Of a DNA stretch of 64,000 nucleotides, positions 32,107-43,967 are shown one piece after another. This DNA is from Entoloma clypeatum (taxonomy: Eukaryota > Basidiomycota > Agaricomycetes > Agaricales > Entolomataceae), in assembly GCA_963565915.1 (NCBI GenBank), contig OY751485.1:2666001-2730000 (forward strand). The letters run 5' to 3'. A program made the translations under genes and the position numbers. Position 1 is the first letter of the stretch. Every line of letters begins with the position of its first letter. Under the pieces are notes generated by a model. That model had not been told where the DNA came from. It was given only the letters and a program-made list of their open reading frames with translations, and ran no database searches.

Positions 32107-33375
32107 ATGATTCCACGCTTCGGAGCAGCTTCATCCGCGTCCGACTCCGATACATCTCACACCCCTTCCAGTTCTTCTAATTACCTCTCCATAACTGGTG
32201 ATTCTGCTCTGTGCATAGTAATGGACAACCCCAATCACCTTGAACAGCTCAAGAATGAGTTCCAGGAACAACGTCAAACTCTTGCTGATATCTTGACTCA
32301 ACTTGACCAACTCCTCCTCGCCTTCAACACAATTCCTGCCCCAGCTCTGCCACCTATCCCACCTGCTCCCGCACCCGCTATTATACCCGCTCTGCTCGCT
32401 CCGGCCAATCTGGGCATGCATCGAGCAAAACCCGCCAATCCATCGGACTTCGATGGATTGCGTGCAAATGGCTGGACCTTTCTAAACTCCTGTGAATTGT
32501 TTATGGGGCTGGCTCCAGAACAGTTTGCAGATGACCACACTAAAATTTATTGGGCCTTATCTTTCATGAAGAGTGGACGCGCAGCACGCTTTGCAGATCA
32601 CATTATCCGACAGGAGTGGAGGACCGGTGCTCCGCCTTATCAGACTTGGGTGGACTTCCGCACAGTCTTTACAGCGGAGTTCACTCCGAAGAATGAGGAA
32701 CAGGACGTGAGACTGATCCTCGAAGGAGAATCCTATTATCAAGGTCAACGGGATGTTGAGACCTATATTGATGAGTTCAAAGACTACATTGACAAAGCGG
32801 GCTATCAGGAGGATACCAACATCGTACTCAAATTCCGCCATGGTCTCCGTTCCGACATTCAGAATGAGATTGCCACCCTGACCCACGGACAGCCTGCAGA
32901 TGACAACCCTGATGAGTGGTACTCTGCAGCATGAGTCAATGATGACAATAGGATTGCCAACAAAGCCTTCAAAGCCACTGCTCTGACCCGCACCTCCGCC
33001 TTCCGCAACATTGTCGGACCAAGAGTATCTGGCACCTCAGTATTTCCTCGCCCCTACATTCCATTCACTCCATGTACAGCTCCGCTCGCATCCGCATCCG
33101 CTCTGCCAACAAGGGACGCTAATGCAATGGACATTGATACTTCACGTGTCAAAGGCAAGAATGCCAATGCATGCTTCAGATGTAACAAAACGGGTCACTT
33201 TAGTCGTGAATGCCCCCTTCACTTCGACGTTCACTTCATGACAACGGAGGAGCAGGATGAGTTTGTTATGGAACAACTCATGGTCAAGGATGCAGTGGAA
33301 GGCAACTCCGTTCTGCCCACGGAGTCTGCAGAGTCGGAGGAAGGACAGGAGGATTTTCCTCCTCACAGCGAGTGA
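32107..33375 (+). pseudogene. Gypsy A gag
   Basis: One frame with a single TGA at 32932-32934. The first ORF (275 codons) has the capsid-type block KPANPSDFDGLRANGWTFLN and FMKSGRAARFADHIIRQEW. After the stop the same frame continues to the zinc knuckle CFRCNKTGHFSREC (about 33175-33215). The stop is probably a CGA-to-TGA change. The pol frame begins as gag ends (33372), one frame back, consistent with -1 frameshifting in an active ancestor. Confidence 0.85.
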
Positions 33376-34494
33376 ACAGTGCGCCCTCGTTGTCTGCTAA
33401 AAATCGTTATGCTGCCTTATTTATGGAACAATATGATCCTATACCCTCCATCTCTAAGCCTGCAAACGATCCCATAGTCGCACCCAACTCCGCAAATCCC
33501 ATCCGCCTTCGCCTCTCTAAATGGGAGCGTCGGCTTCCAAAACAATATGTCCTCGCATCCACTCACTCCGACAATTCTATTGAACTAGACATAGTTCTTG
33601 AAACTACTGACACCAAAGACACACTATCACAAAAGGCATTACTCAACAGCGGGGCAACAGGGTCGTTTATTGAACGCACTCTGGTTGAGAAACATCGACT
33701 CTCTACTCAAAAACTACAACGCGCAATTCCGGTATACAACATTGATGGAACTCCAAATGAGGCTGGAGCAACAACGGAGGTGTTGGATGTAGTGCTCCGC
33801 TATCGGGATCACTCGGAGCGGACCCAGCTTGCAGTCACAAGTTTTGGAAAACAAGAAATCATGTTAGGCTTCACTTGGCTCAAAGAACACAACCCTGAGG
33901 TAGATTGGGCTTCAGGGGAAGTGAAGATGAGCCGGTGTCCTGCATGATGTTGGACATGTCACCAGGAGGCAGCCCAAGAGTGGAAGGAGCGGAAGTTTGA
34001 ACAAGTCCGCATCCGAGCCTGTCGGATGGGTTCCACTCCGACGTCCAGTCTAGAGGAGGAGGCTCCATGTGGCCCATGGGTGGAGGATGTCACAGAAGAA
34101 GAGGAAGCGGAGGAGTTAGCGGAAGACAATGAGGAAGAGGATGGGTTTGAGGAGGGAGATCGCCTTTTTGTCGGAACAGTACCCGTGGAGGCGGAGTTCA
34201 TCTGCGCTTCATCCAATATCTTGCAATGTCTATCGGAGGCCTTCCTCAGTAACCAAAAACCTAAATCTTTCCGCGACTTTGTACCAGACCACTTGTTTGA
34301 TTTCGAAGACGTATTCTCAAAGACCTCTTTCGACACCTTACCGGAAGAGCGGACTTGGGACCACGCCTTTGAACTTGTTCCGGACGCCTCTCTGGCGGGT
34401 TGTAAGGTATATCCGCTTGCTCCGAATGAACAGAAGGAACTCGACGCGTTTTTGGAGGAAAACCTTGCAACTGGTCGGATCCGCCCTTCCAAGT
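33372..34494 (+). pseudogene. Gypsy A protease and N-terminal reverse transcriptase
   Basis: Frame -1 to gag, with TGA at 33945-33947. The protease active site reads LLNSGATGSF, with Asn in place of the catalytic Asp (GAC to AAC). The RT approach sequence HAFELVPDASLAGCKVYPL and EENLATGRIRPSK ends abruptly at the CAAGT target site, where Gypsy C is inserted. It continues at 41148. Confidence 0.85.
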
Positions 34495-34896
34495 TGTTAT
34501 GCTTAACAAACCGTTCCAAGGTTCAGGCAGAGTATGCAGGAAAGTGGAAAGGCGAAGAGCAAAGTGATTGCTAAATCTAAGGAATCTACTATAGTACAAG
34601 AGGTTTATATAGGTACTGACTATAGGCGGTAGTGGATGAGTCAGTACTGCGGAAGGCAGTGCGCATGAGTAAGGTGACTGCGGAAGGCTATGTACAGTGA
34701 GTAAGCTGACTGCAGAAAGCGAGTCAGCGCGGGAACGAAGTATACTAAAGGGGATGACGAAGTAAGGTAGTGAGTCAGACTGGGAACCGAAGGTTGCGAA
34801 AGTAGATATTAGACATAGTGAGTTTGTAAGAGGGCGCCGCGTCGGGCCGATAAGTAAAAGATATGATGTGGTCCTCATACCGTAGAGTCCGTAACA
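34495..34896 (-). repeat. Gypsy C 3' LTR
   Basis: 402 bp, same length as 40746-41147. Bounded outside by CAAGT. Confidence 0.93.
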
Positions 34897-34930
34897 TGTT
34901 CCCCTCCTCAAGCTCTGTGTCCTCACAGAG

Positions 34931-35302
34931 TCACTGTCCCCATCCCTCGTTGTTGCCGGGATCGGACCAGTTCGGGCTCTCCTTGAGGCTCCAATCGTAT
35001 ATCAACTCCTCATTGATGGCGACGGCGAGTTCAAGGCCCTTGATGGCCAGCCGAATACATCGATTCTCAATGACGAGGGTGCTGGTGTAGTTCCCGAGAA
35101 TTTGTTTCTCTTCGGGAGTCGGGGCGACGGGGAGATTGGACAACGAATGAAGTCGGATATTCATCTGGCGATGAAGGAGGTTGGTGAGGGAAGTTTCGAG
35201 GGCATGGATTTGGTCTCTCATGGAGAGCGCTTCGTTCATAAGGGCGGCGATGGCGGGGTTGACGTCGGTGGTGGAGGTGGAGGTAACGATGGTGTTTGAC
35301 AT
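34931..35302 (-). CDS. small extra ORF between pol and 3' LTR of Gypsy C
   Basis: 123 codons, ATG to stop, lying after the integrase end (35436) and 34 bp before the LTR. Predicted helical: a Leu-rich heptad-like segment (MRDQIHALETSLTNLLHRQM) and a second helix (IRLAIKGLELAVAINEEL). No signal peptide, membrane segment or known domain is recognised. It is open although the gag-pol genes of the same copy have several stops. It could be an accessory ORF of the element family or chance. Confidence 0.5.
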   Translation of the reverse strand: MSNTIVTSTSTTDVNPAIAALMNEALSMRDQIHALETSLTNLLHRQMNIRLHSLSNLPVAPTPEEKQILGNYTSTLVIENRCIRLAIKGLELAVAINEELIYDWSLKESPNWSDPGNNEGWGQ

Positions 35303-35435
35303 GGCGGTGAGGATGGTGGAGAGATAGAAGTAGAATGGGGTGGCTATATTGGGCAGGAAGAAGACTAGAGCGGGGAACTCGGTGTGTGGTTGACTGATGA
35401 GGTCAATGCTGCCATGGGTTTTGAGAACTCATCTT

Positions 35436-36860
35436 TTATTGTGGACGAGACGGGTTCTGCCGATGGAAATCACGGATCAAATCTTGAGCGTTCTGAACAT
35501 TAGCTCGAGGCTCCCATGTGTTTTCTTCTGGACCATATCCTTCCCACTGGACGAGGTACTGGATCTTTCCACGGAACTTTTGAGAGTCTAGGATCGTAGA
35601 CACATGGTACTCTTCTCGTCCTTCAACGATGATCAGATCAGGGGCTGGTTTCTTTTTCTGGATGGCGTATTTCGGAGTTTCATATGGTGACAACAGGGTC
35701 TCGTTGAACACAGGGTGAATCATCTTCCAAGTCTTCGGAAGATCAAGAAGGTACGCGCTAACTCCTTTCTTTTCTAGGACTTTGAATGGTCCATGTCGGA
35801 GTGCGTCAAGTTTCTTTGAGGGGCGATCGGTCCTGATGTTAGTCCCTTCCAGCCACACCTTGTCTCCGATGCGGTAGTTCCGAGACGGACTTCTCTGTGT
35901 GTCAACTGTCTTCTTCATCTGATCCTGTGCTTGTTTCAGCGCTGCATTGGCTTCTTCTCGTGCCTGTTTGAGTTTTTTCAAGAAGTTGTTGGCAGCCGGA
36001 TTGGTATCTTCTAACACGAGCTCTCCCTTCCACGGATGTAGACCGTAGTTGAGGTAGAATGGGGTGTGCTTCGTTGCCTGATGTTCTTTGTCATTGTACT
36101 GGAACTCTGCGATTGCGATCCATTCAGCCCAATCATCCTGTAGATGGTTGACAAAGTTTCGTAAGAACGCTTCCGTTTCCTGATGCGACCGCTCGGCCTG
36201 TCTATCAGTCTGTGGGTGGTATGCGGTGGACAGGTTCCTCTTGATCCCTAACATGCGGCAGAGTATCTCCATGAACTTCGCGGCGAACTGCGGTCCCCTA
36301 TCGCTGATGATCTTCTTGGGAATCCCATGAAGCTTCCATATCTGATCCCGATAGATCTTGGCTAATCCTTCAGCCGATAGTTCCACGGTTGTCGGAATGA
36401 GGTGAAGCATCTTTGAATGTCTATCCGTGATGACCAGAATTGCGTTTTTTCCATCAGATTCTGGTATCGGTCCCACAACGTCGATTCCTATGTCTTCCCA
36501 TGGGTGACTTGGTGCTGCATGGGGATGTAGCGGAGCATGTCGCTTTTGTCGGTTAATCTTGTTGCGTTGACAAGTGTCGCAACCCTTCACGTACTTCTTC
36601 ACATCATGCAGTATGATAGGCCACCAGTAGGTGCGAGTGAGGAGTTCATGTGTCTGGTACTGTCCTGGATGTCCAGCCACTGGTGCATCGTGTGACTCAA
36701 ACATCAATTCTTGTCGTAATTGTGGGTCTGGCGGGACATAGACTCGTTCTCCTGCATAGGTGATCCCATTCTCCTGCTGATACCAATGAGGATTCTTTTT
36801 TTTAGACCCTGGGCTACTTCTGTCTCCATGCGGTTTGAACCCTTGATGTGTGTGATCCAC
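35436..36860 (-). pseudogene. Gypsy C integrase and chromodomain
   Basis: 474 codons open. Zinc-binding HHCC part ([20 protein letters not shown] to CDTCQRNK), catalytic core with [53 protein letters not shown] (D, D, E present), a GPF/Y-like region ([13 protein letters not shown]) and a chromodomain ([20 protein letters not shown]). It is separated from RNase H by a frameshift at a T8 run on the plus strand (36798-36805 region). The ORF itself looks functional; the element is not. Confidence 0.88.
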
Positions 36861-38143
36861 GGATTTTCAATAGTTGTGATGTTTCCAATTTTGATGGAAT
36901 CAGATGTTTCACCCCCTTCAAAGAATTGTTCCTCCATGAACATCTCCATTTGTACCACATCTTCTGATTCCAACTGTTTCAAGAATAGTCCCTCCTTGAG
37001 CATTTGGTCACTGTCCTGTGGTTCGAGTTCCGCTTCATACCAGGGTAAGCGTGACAGGATGTCCACTTTTGCATTGGTCTTGCCAGGCACATGCCGTAAT
37101 TCGAAGTCATAGTCTTGTAACTTCATTTTCCAGCGTCACTGTTGTTGATTTAGGTCCTGAGGACGACGGAAATATTCCAGGTTCTTGTGATCGGTCAAGA
37201 TCTCGAAACGTTCCCTGGCTTCAAGCAGATAGTGTCTCCAATCTTTCAATGCTTCCACAACTGCCAGGAGTTCCTTGTCATATATCTCGTAATTCTGTTC
37301 GGCCGCGGACATGGTCTGCGACAAGAACACAATGGGGTGCCATTTGTCGTTTTGCTTCTGAGAGAGTACTGCTCCAATTGCATAGCCCGATGCATCGGTT
37401 TCAACCCTGAACTGTCCCTCTGGTTTTGGTAATGCCAAGACTGGTGCCGATGTAATTGCCTGTATGAGACCTTCAAAAGCTTGCTGCTCCATTGGTCCCC
37501 AAGTAAATGCCGTACCGCCTGTGAGCGCGGTGAGAGGTTTCACGATGTTTGAGTACCCTTCAATAAATCGTCGATAGAAGTTAGCAAATCCAAGGAACTT
37601 CTGAACTTCCTTTTTTGATGTGGGTGCTCGCCAGTTTCGAATTGTATCCACCTTCTCAGTTTCCATCTCAACGCGTCCCTCACCAACCACATATTCCAAT
37701 ATAGGACATTTCGTTACTTCCCATAAACACTTCTTTTCCTTTAGGAACAAATCATTGTCCGATAGGATCTGTAGGATTTCTTCAGTGTTTCGCGCGAGTT
37801 CTTCCTTGGTTTTACCAATAACCACGATGTCATCCATGTAGATCATGCAGATACGTCGGCGGATCTGGTCCCGGAATAGACTAGCCATCATCCGAGAGAA
37901 TGTTCCCGGGGAGTTGCAAAGACCGAAAAACATGACCAATGGTTCAAACAATCCTCGACTGGTGAGGAAGGCAGCTTTCCATTCATCGCCCTCCTTGATC
38001 CGGACGTTGTTATAGCCCCACATGATGTCCATTTTATTGAAGTAGACCGCATCTTTCAGTACGTCCAAGAGATCGGATATTTGTGGGAGTGGGAACTTGT
38101 CTTTGACCGTGAATTTATTGACCATGCGGTAATCTTGTACCAA
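36861..38143 (-). pseudogene. Gypsy C reverse transcriptase and RNase H
   Basis: The first frame (37136..38143) has RT blocks VQDYRMVNKFTVKDKFPLPQ, FNKMDIMWGYNN and the catalytic MIYMDDIVV. RNase H follows ([40 protein letters not shown]). TGA at 37136-37138 interrupts it. The same frame then continues to 36704 (LRHVPGKTNAKVDILSRLPW) until the homopolymer frameshift. A second TGA (38144-38146) separates it from the protease part. Confidence 0.88.
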
Positions 38144-39040
38144 TCATTTGGAGCCATCCTTCTTGTTGATGAAGAAGCAAGGGGAGGCATAAGGGGATTT
38201 GGACGGGCAGATCTTTCCTGTTGCTAGACCTTTGTCAATGAATGCGTCCAATTCTTCTTGTTCCTTTTGCGTCATAGGATATGTATTTCCTCCTAGTTCC
38301 TTTGGTGCGTCCGGTGTAAGTTCGATACCATGGTCCCATTCCCTCTCCTTTGGGATCTTGTCAAAATTCTCTTTCTCAAAAAGATGAGCAAATCGTTCAA
38401 CATATGAGGGTCGTTTGGTTGTGGGAGGTGGTGTGGGAGTGACAGCTTCCAAAATAGGGTGTCCAGGCTTCCATTTCTGATCTGACTTTTTGGGTGCATC
38501 TTTGTCGCGCACCTCAACCATGTGAACCCGGTATTTGCGACCATTAAGGTTAACCCTGAAATCTGAGTGTTTGGTTCGACATGTTGTTGGGCATCGGTTA
38601 AATGTCACCGCGCCGGTTGTCCAATTGATTGTGGGGTTGTGGTGTACCAACCAGTCATGTCCCAAGAGCATGTCCGTTCTCCCGATGTCCAGTACCATTG
38701 CTTCCATGGTTTCCTGATGTGCTCCCAAATCCAGTTTAACTTCGGCAAGTTGGCTCGCTTTCTGTTGTCGATTTGGCGATCCATCCGCATTTAGAATTGC
38801 TATGGGCGGTATTCCTCGCGTGGGGAGGTTCTGTTCACGTACTATTCTGGGATGGATGCATGTGCGTTCGCATCCGCTGTCAACCTCAGGTCGGATAACC
38901 TTTGGTCCTCGTCGTGTCCTGAGCTGAGCTAACAGCCTGATTTCTCGTCTTTTCGGAGGTTTATCTCACTTCACAATCTTAGTTGATGCAGCGGCTCGCT
39001 TGGCAGGGATGACATAGGTTCTATTGTCTGCAGTCATACA
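38144..39040 (-). pseudogene. Gypsy C protease and RT N-terminus
   Basis: Frame with TGA at 38966-38968 and at 38144-38146. A retroviral-type protease region is inferred from PEVDSGCERTCIHPRIV (DSG present, third position Cys rather than Ala/Thr) and DMLLGHDWLVHHNPTINW. The linker to RT contains LTPDAPKELGGNTYPMTQKE and SPYASPCFFINKKDG. Confidence 0.78.
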
Positions 39041-39087
39041 AGGCAAGCAAGTCCGTTTAATAGATAAGGGTCGCGACTTAGCGTCGT

Positions 39088-40290
39088 TTAATCGGACCCT
39101 TCAGGAAAATCCTTCTCGTCGGCTTCTAAGATTGTGGTTTCATCATTCTCGGCATCTTCCTCAGACACCTTCCTAACCCTTCCGGAGTTCTTCTTCAGCT
39201 TGTGGCAGTTGCGCGCGATATGGCCTTCTTGGTCACAGTTAAAACACTTGCGACCATCTTTCTTCTTTGGAGCGCTACAGTCTTTAGCCAGATGACCGAA
39301 GCGTTGACAGTTGTAGCAACGGGCTACTCCTGCTTTGTCGATCTCCATGGCCTTGCCCTGACCACCATAAGTGGTACCCAATCTGGTGCGCATGTCGCCG
39401 CCACCTCAGATGACCAGTGCGTGTCCTTCCATCTGTCGTCCCTTGTTTCGGATCTCCTTTGCGTAATCGGTGTACATCTTGCCATCGCTAGCCACTTGTT
39501 CAGAGATTCTGCGGTTGACGTTTTTCTCTAGGATGTATTTCCCAGTTTCTTCACCAAGGTTTGACAGTCCCAAGAGTTCTTCAAATTCATCCAAGAATTC
39601 ATCAACAGTGCGTTTCTCTTGTTTCAGGACTTCGAGTCTCGCTTTGGCAGCGACCGACTTGTTGGCGATGGAGAATCATGTGGTGATATCATCGGAAAAA
39701 CCTAGCCAGGTGATGTTCTCGTTGTCAGCGGTAAGAGCGCCTAACTTGTTACTGGCCCAGTGTCTGCTGGACCCTTCCATCATGTGGGATAGTACCGCGA
39801 GAATCTTCTGATCGTCTGTGAGGCTCTTTTGGAACCTGATGTATAGTTTGGTGGCTTTCCACCACTCGTCAAAGATGTATCTGTCCTTGAACATCCCAGG
39901 ATCCTTGATGATCTTGGATGTATCCATTGTTTGTACAGCCGGAGCTTCTGCCATGTTTAGAGTCTGCGGAGGAGAAGAGGAGTCGGGTTGTTGGGATGAA
40001 GATGGGGTTCGGGATACAGGTAAGGATTGAAAATGAGTCCCTGTTCTAGGCGTCTGTTCGATATCTGACTGCGCGGAGTCAAAAGTAAATTCGTCAGGGG
40101 ACTCGTTGGCGGAATCGGTGGCAAAACGTTCAGAGTATTTCCTCTGTAAATCTCTAAGGAATCTCTGTTCCTGCGCGTCTGTTGGTCTCGAGAAGGGGTC
40201 AAGTCTCTCGTTTCGTGCCCAGCGGTTGTACTCGGTTTGTTGTTCTTCGGTGGTGAAGTGGGCGTAGATCTGCTGCTTCGAGTAAGACAT
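39088..40290 (-). pseudogene. Gypsy C gag
   Basis: Capsid-like block FKDRYIFDEWWKATKLYIRF and VLSHMMEGSSRHWASNKLG in 39676..40290, then 39406..39594, then two CCHC knuckles (CYNCQRFGHLAKDC and CFNCDQEGHIARNC) in 39088..39393. TGA at 39676-39678 and 39406-39408 split it. A further frame (39957..40592) overlaps upstream and may hold the original N-terminus after another frameshift. Confidence 0.83.
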
Positions 40291-40745
40291 GATGATGTGG
40301 CTCTGGGACGTCTCGATGTGAGCGTCCTAATCAATCTTCTGATAACGGTTGTCTGGACACCGATAAACTCTCTGATCTCTGTGATCCGACCTGTCTGAGG
40401 TCCTTTTTGAACGTGAAAGCTTTCGAGTTCGTTCTGTCGGGCATTGTAACGCGCGATCTGGTGTTGCCGAGCAAGATGGATGCTCTCTGCTAACTCGCCG
40501 TGGGGGCAATGCTCATCGTTGTCTAGTTCTTCGTCAAGCACCTGCTGTAGGATGCGACGGATCTCCGATTCGATGTACTGCTGGATAAGCATAAAATCGA
40601 TACTGTCTCGAGGACTTAGCTCCTCCTGTCAGGCTTCTGGCATGCTGAATGGGTTACTGGTGAAGTCTTCAAAGAAGCGCGACGTCTTGACTTGTCTGGT
40701 AGTTGCTCTCTTTGTTCTGGGCGAACCTAACGAGATTTAGCAACT

Positions 40746-41147
40746 TGTTATGCTTAACAAACTGTTCCAAGGTTCGGGCAGACTATGCAGGAAAGTGGAA
40801 AGGCGAAGAGCAAAGTGATTGCTAAATCTAAGGAATCTACTATAGTACAAGAGGTTTATATAGGTACTGACTATAGGTGGTAGCGGATGAGTCAGTACTG
40901 CGGAAGGCAGTGCGCATGAGTAAGGCGACTGCGGAAGGCTATGTACAGTGAGTAAGCTGACTGCAGAAAGCGAGTCAGCGCGGGAACGAAGTATACTAAA
41001 GGGGATGATGAAGTAAGGTAGTGAGTCAGACTGGGAACCGAAGGTTGCGAAAGTAGATATTAGACATAGTGAGTTTGTAAGAGGGCGCCGCGTCGGGCCG
41101 ATAAGTAAAAGATATGACGTGGTCCTCATACCGTAGAGTCCATAACA
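40746..41147 (-). repeat. Gypsy C 5' LTR
   Basis: 402 bp. Bounded outside by CAAGT at 41148-41152. Confidence 0.93.
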
Positions 41148-42340
41148 CAAGTCTCCGATGGCATCTCCGGTATTCTACATCAAGAAGAAGGATGGCTCCC
41201 TCGTCTTGTACAAGACTACTGGTCACTCAATTCCAAAACTATCAAAAACAAGTATCCGCTTCCGCTCATATCCAAACTGATCAATAAACTTCAACGCGCT
41301 CAATACTTCACCAAGCTCAACATCCGCTGGGGCTACAACAATGTGCAGATAAAACCTGGAGATGAGTGGAAGGCTGCTTTTTGGACCAATCACAGACTCT
41401 ATGAACCATTGGTGATGTTCTTCGGCCTCACTAATAGTCCATCCACATTCCAGACTATGGTGAACGAGATCTTTCAGGACCTTATCACTGAAGGTGTAGT
41501 CTGTGTTTACCTCGATGATATACTCATCTTCACGGAGACCCTTGCAGAGCATCAGAGGGTCACACAGATTGTACTGGAACAACTTTGCGAACACAAACTC
41601 TATCTAAAACCAGAGAAATGTGAGTTTGAACAAACGTGCATTGAATACCTAGGCCTTATTATTGAACAAGGACATGTAGAGATGGATCCGGTGAAGGTAG
41701 CGGGGGTCGCGGAGTGGCCTGCTCCACCAATGTCCGAGAAGTACAGTCCTTTCTGGGATTCACTAACTTCTATCGCTGTTTTATTGAAGGGTTTTTGGAC
41801 ATTGTGCGCCCTCTTTTCGAGCTCACGAAGAAAGGGCACCTCTGGTCTTGGAAGGAGGGAGAAGTGTCCGCATTTGCGGAGTTGAAGTGGAGGATTACAT
41901 CCGCTCTGATCCTGGTCTTAGCTGATCATGGAAAGGAGTGGTGGATAGAAGCGGATAGCTCGGACTTTGCAACCGGAGCAGTACTGTCCCAACCAACAGA
42001 GGACGGTAAGTGGCACCCTGTCACATTCTATTCCAAAAGCCTTAGTCCGGTGGAATGCAACTACGAGATCTATGACAAGGAGATGTTGGCGGTGGTCCGT
42101 GCATTGGAGGAGTGGAGGCACTTCCTTGAAGGAGCGGAGAAGACAGTGGAGATTTGGACGGACCACAAAAATCTTGAGTATTTCATGACAGCTCAAAAAC
42201 TAAATCGATGACAAGCTAGATGGTCCTTATACCTCGCTTGTTTCGATTTCAAATTGCACCATCAACCTGGCAAGTCAATGGGCAAGTCCGACGCTTTGTC
42301 CCGACTGCACCAAGGTCCGACGCACTCTGCCCTCCGGAGA
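41148..42340 (+). pseudogene. Gypsy A reverse transcriptase (continued) and RNase H
   Basis: Resumes exactly where 34494 stopped (SPMASPVFYIKKKDG). A one-base loss near 41200 and another near 41733 shift frame. RT motif A reads TKLNIRWGYNN, with Asn in place of the catalytic Asp. The YLDD box (CVYLDDILIF) near 41510 is intact. RNase [51 protein letters not shown] at 42209-42211 follows. Near 42305 the sequence jumps from the RNase H tail to late integrase-spacer sequence, so a deletion of several hundred bp is inferred by comparison with Gypsy B. Confidence 0.85.
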
Positions 42341-43950
42341 GCTCAATCCACTACCGGTCCCCATGGAGCGATGGCAAGTAACCAGTGTTGACTTCATTAC
42401 TGAACTACTATAAGCCCATGGCTACGACACCATCATGGTGGTAGTGGACTCAGTAGGGAAGCGGTGACACTTCATCCCGACGCACTCCGACATCTCTGCA
42501 CTTGGGACTGCATGCTCCTATGTTCAAAATATCTGGAAACTCCACAGACTACCGGAGGCCATTGTCTCCGACCGAGGACCACAGTTTGTCACCAAGTTCA
42601 TGCGCGAACTATACAGGCTGCTTAGCATTAAGGTTGCTGCCTCGACAGCCTACCATCTGCAGTCGGACGGACAGACGGAGCGGGTCAATCAAGGATTGGA
42701 ACAATACCTTCGCCTATTCGTCAATGAACATCAAGACGATTGGGACGAATGGCTTCCAATGGCTGAATTTGCATACAACAACCATGTTCATGCATCGACA
42801 TGTCAAACTCTGTTCTACATTGACACCAGCCGCCATCCGCGCATGGGATTTGAACCTCGCGAGAAGCAGATGGAGATTGAGGCAGTAGCGGATTTCAGTG
42901 AGCGGATGAAGTCCGCTCTGGAGGAGGCTCGCGCAGCACTGACAAAGGCAAAAGACGACATGGTGCGATACTACAACCAGCATCGGAGCACCACTCCAAC
43001 ATTCCGCCCGGGGGACAAGGTTGTTATGGATTCGCTATCCATGGCATTGATCGCTCAGACAAGATACAAGACATAAAGGCCTTATCTGATTAATGGCCAG
43101 TTTCATCTTATCTATTGGTTTCATGCTTACTATTCACTTTTACATCATTCGGGCCCCGGCCTCCGCTTACTCACTACAGTATGGTCATTGTTACCATATC
43201 TAGATGGTTACTCTCACACATCCTTGACATCGTGTTACTTATTGGACTATACTTAGATACTCTGACTCACGCCGCAGCAGTTACCATAGACACCTACTCC
43301 GGGTCTGCTTCTGGAGTCAGACCGGAACCGCTCTAGAGTCATCTAGATGACTTGACCTTCTAGTATATATAGGGTAGATACATTGCATGTATTCCCCAGA
43401 TCTAGCAATCACCTTGGTATCCGCCTTTGCTACTTAAGCCTCTCTGCCTAAGCATCGCATGGGTTTGTCAACCATAACAAAGGTCTTTTTAGACTCATCA
43501 GACCTCAAAACCACCTGACCCACAAAAAAACTTGCACATCGATATGTAGGCCCTTTCCCAGTGGTCTGGCCTGTCAGAACACATGCCTACAAACTTTGCC
43601 TTCCCCCTTCCATGTCCCGCGTTCACCCAGTATTCCATGTCGTCAAACTTTCACTAGTTCCCGACGACCCTTTCCAATGCCAAGTCCGCTCTCCTCCGCC
43701 TCCAACGGTAGTCGGAGAAGAATTGGAGTATGATGTTGAAAACCTCTTGGACAGCTGACTGCATCGAGGCAAGCTTCAATTCTTGGTCAAATGGAAGGGA
43801 TATGGCTATGAAGAGAATTCCTGGGAAGCAGAAGACAATGTCCACGCTCTGCGCCTAGTCCACAACTTCTACCGACGTCATCTGGGAGCTCCGCAGCGGA
43901 TCATCGCCGCGATATTCAACTTGTTTCGCCTGACACGTTGAGACACTGTG
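42341..43950 (+). pseudogene. Gypsy A integrase and chromodomain, interrupted by a solo LTR
   Basis: Integrase core: VTSVDFI, VSDRGPQFVTKFMRELYR, SDGQTERVNQGLEQYLRL, FAYNNHVHAST. At GDKV (43021) a solo LTR splits it; the protein resumes at 43485 (FLDSSDLKTT, then FPVVWPVRTHAYKLCLP). The chromodomain is FLVKWKGYGYEENSWEAEDN near 43780-43840. Stops at several sites make it non-functional. Confidence 0.83.
43022..43479. mobile_element. solo LTR inside Gypsy A
   Basis: 458 bp starting TGTTATGG and ending CCATAACA, with TSD AAGGT at 43017-43021 and 43480-43484. A TATATATAGG box at about 43363-43372 fits an LTR promoter. No coding content. Excising it restores the integrase reading K-V-F-L-D. Confidence 0.85.
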
Positions 43951-43967
43951 CCTTGAAGGGGGGGTGA

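Larger units (their letters stand above)
34495..41147 (-). mobile_element. Gypsy C: minus-strand chromodomain Ty3/Gypsy nested in Gypsy A
   Basis: LTRs of 402 bp each (34495..34896 and 40746..41147), TGTTATGC...TAACA on the plus strand, TSD CAAGT at 34490-34494 and 41148-41152. About nine LTR differences, mostly transitions. Gag with two CCHC knuckles, protease, RT (YMDD), RNase H, integrase and chromodomain are in order on the minus strand. Five in-frame stops in coding regions are all TGA and one frameshift is at an eight-base homopolymer. A purine tract (GAGGAGGGGAACA, minus strand) precedes the 3' LTR. Confidence 0.94.
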
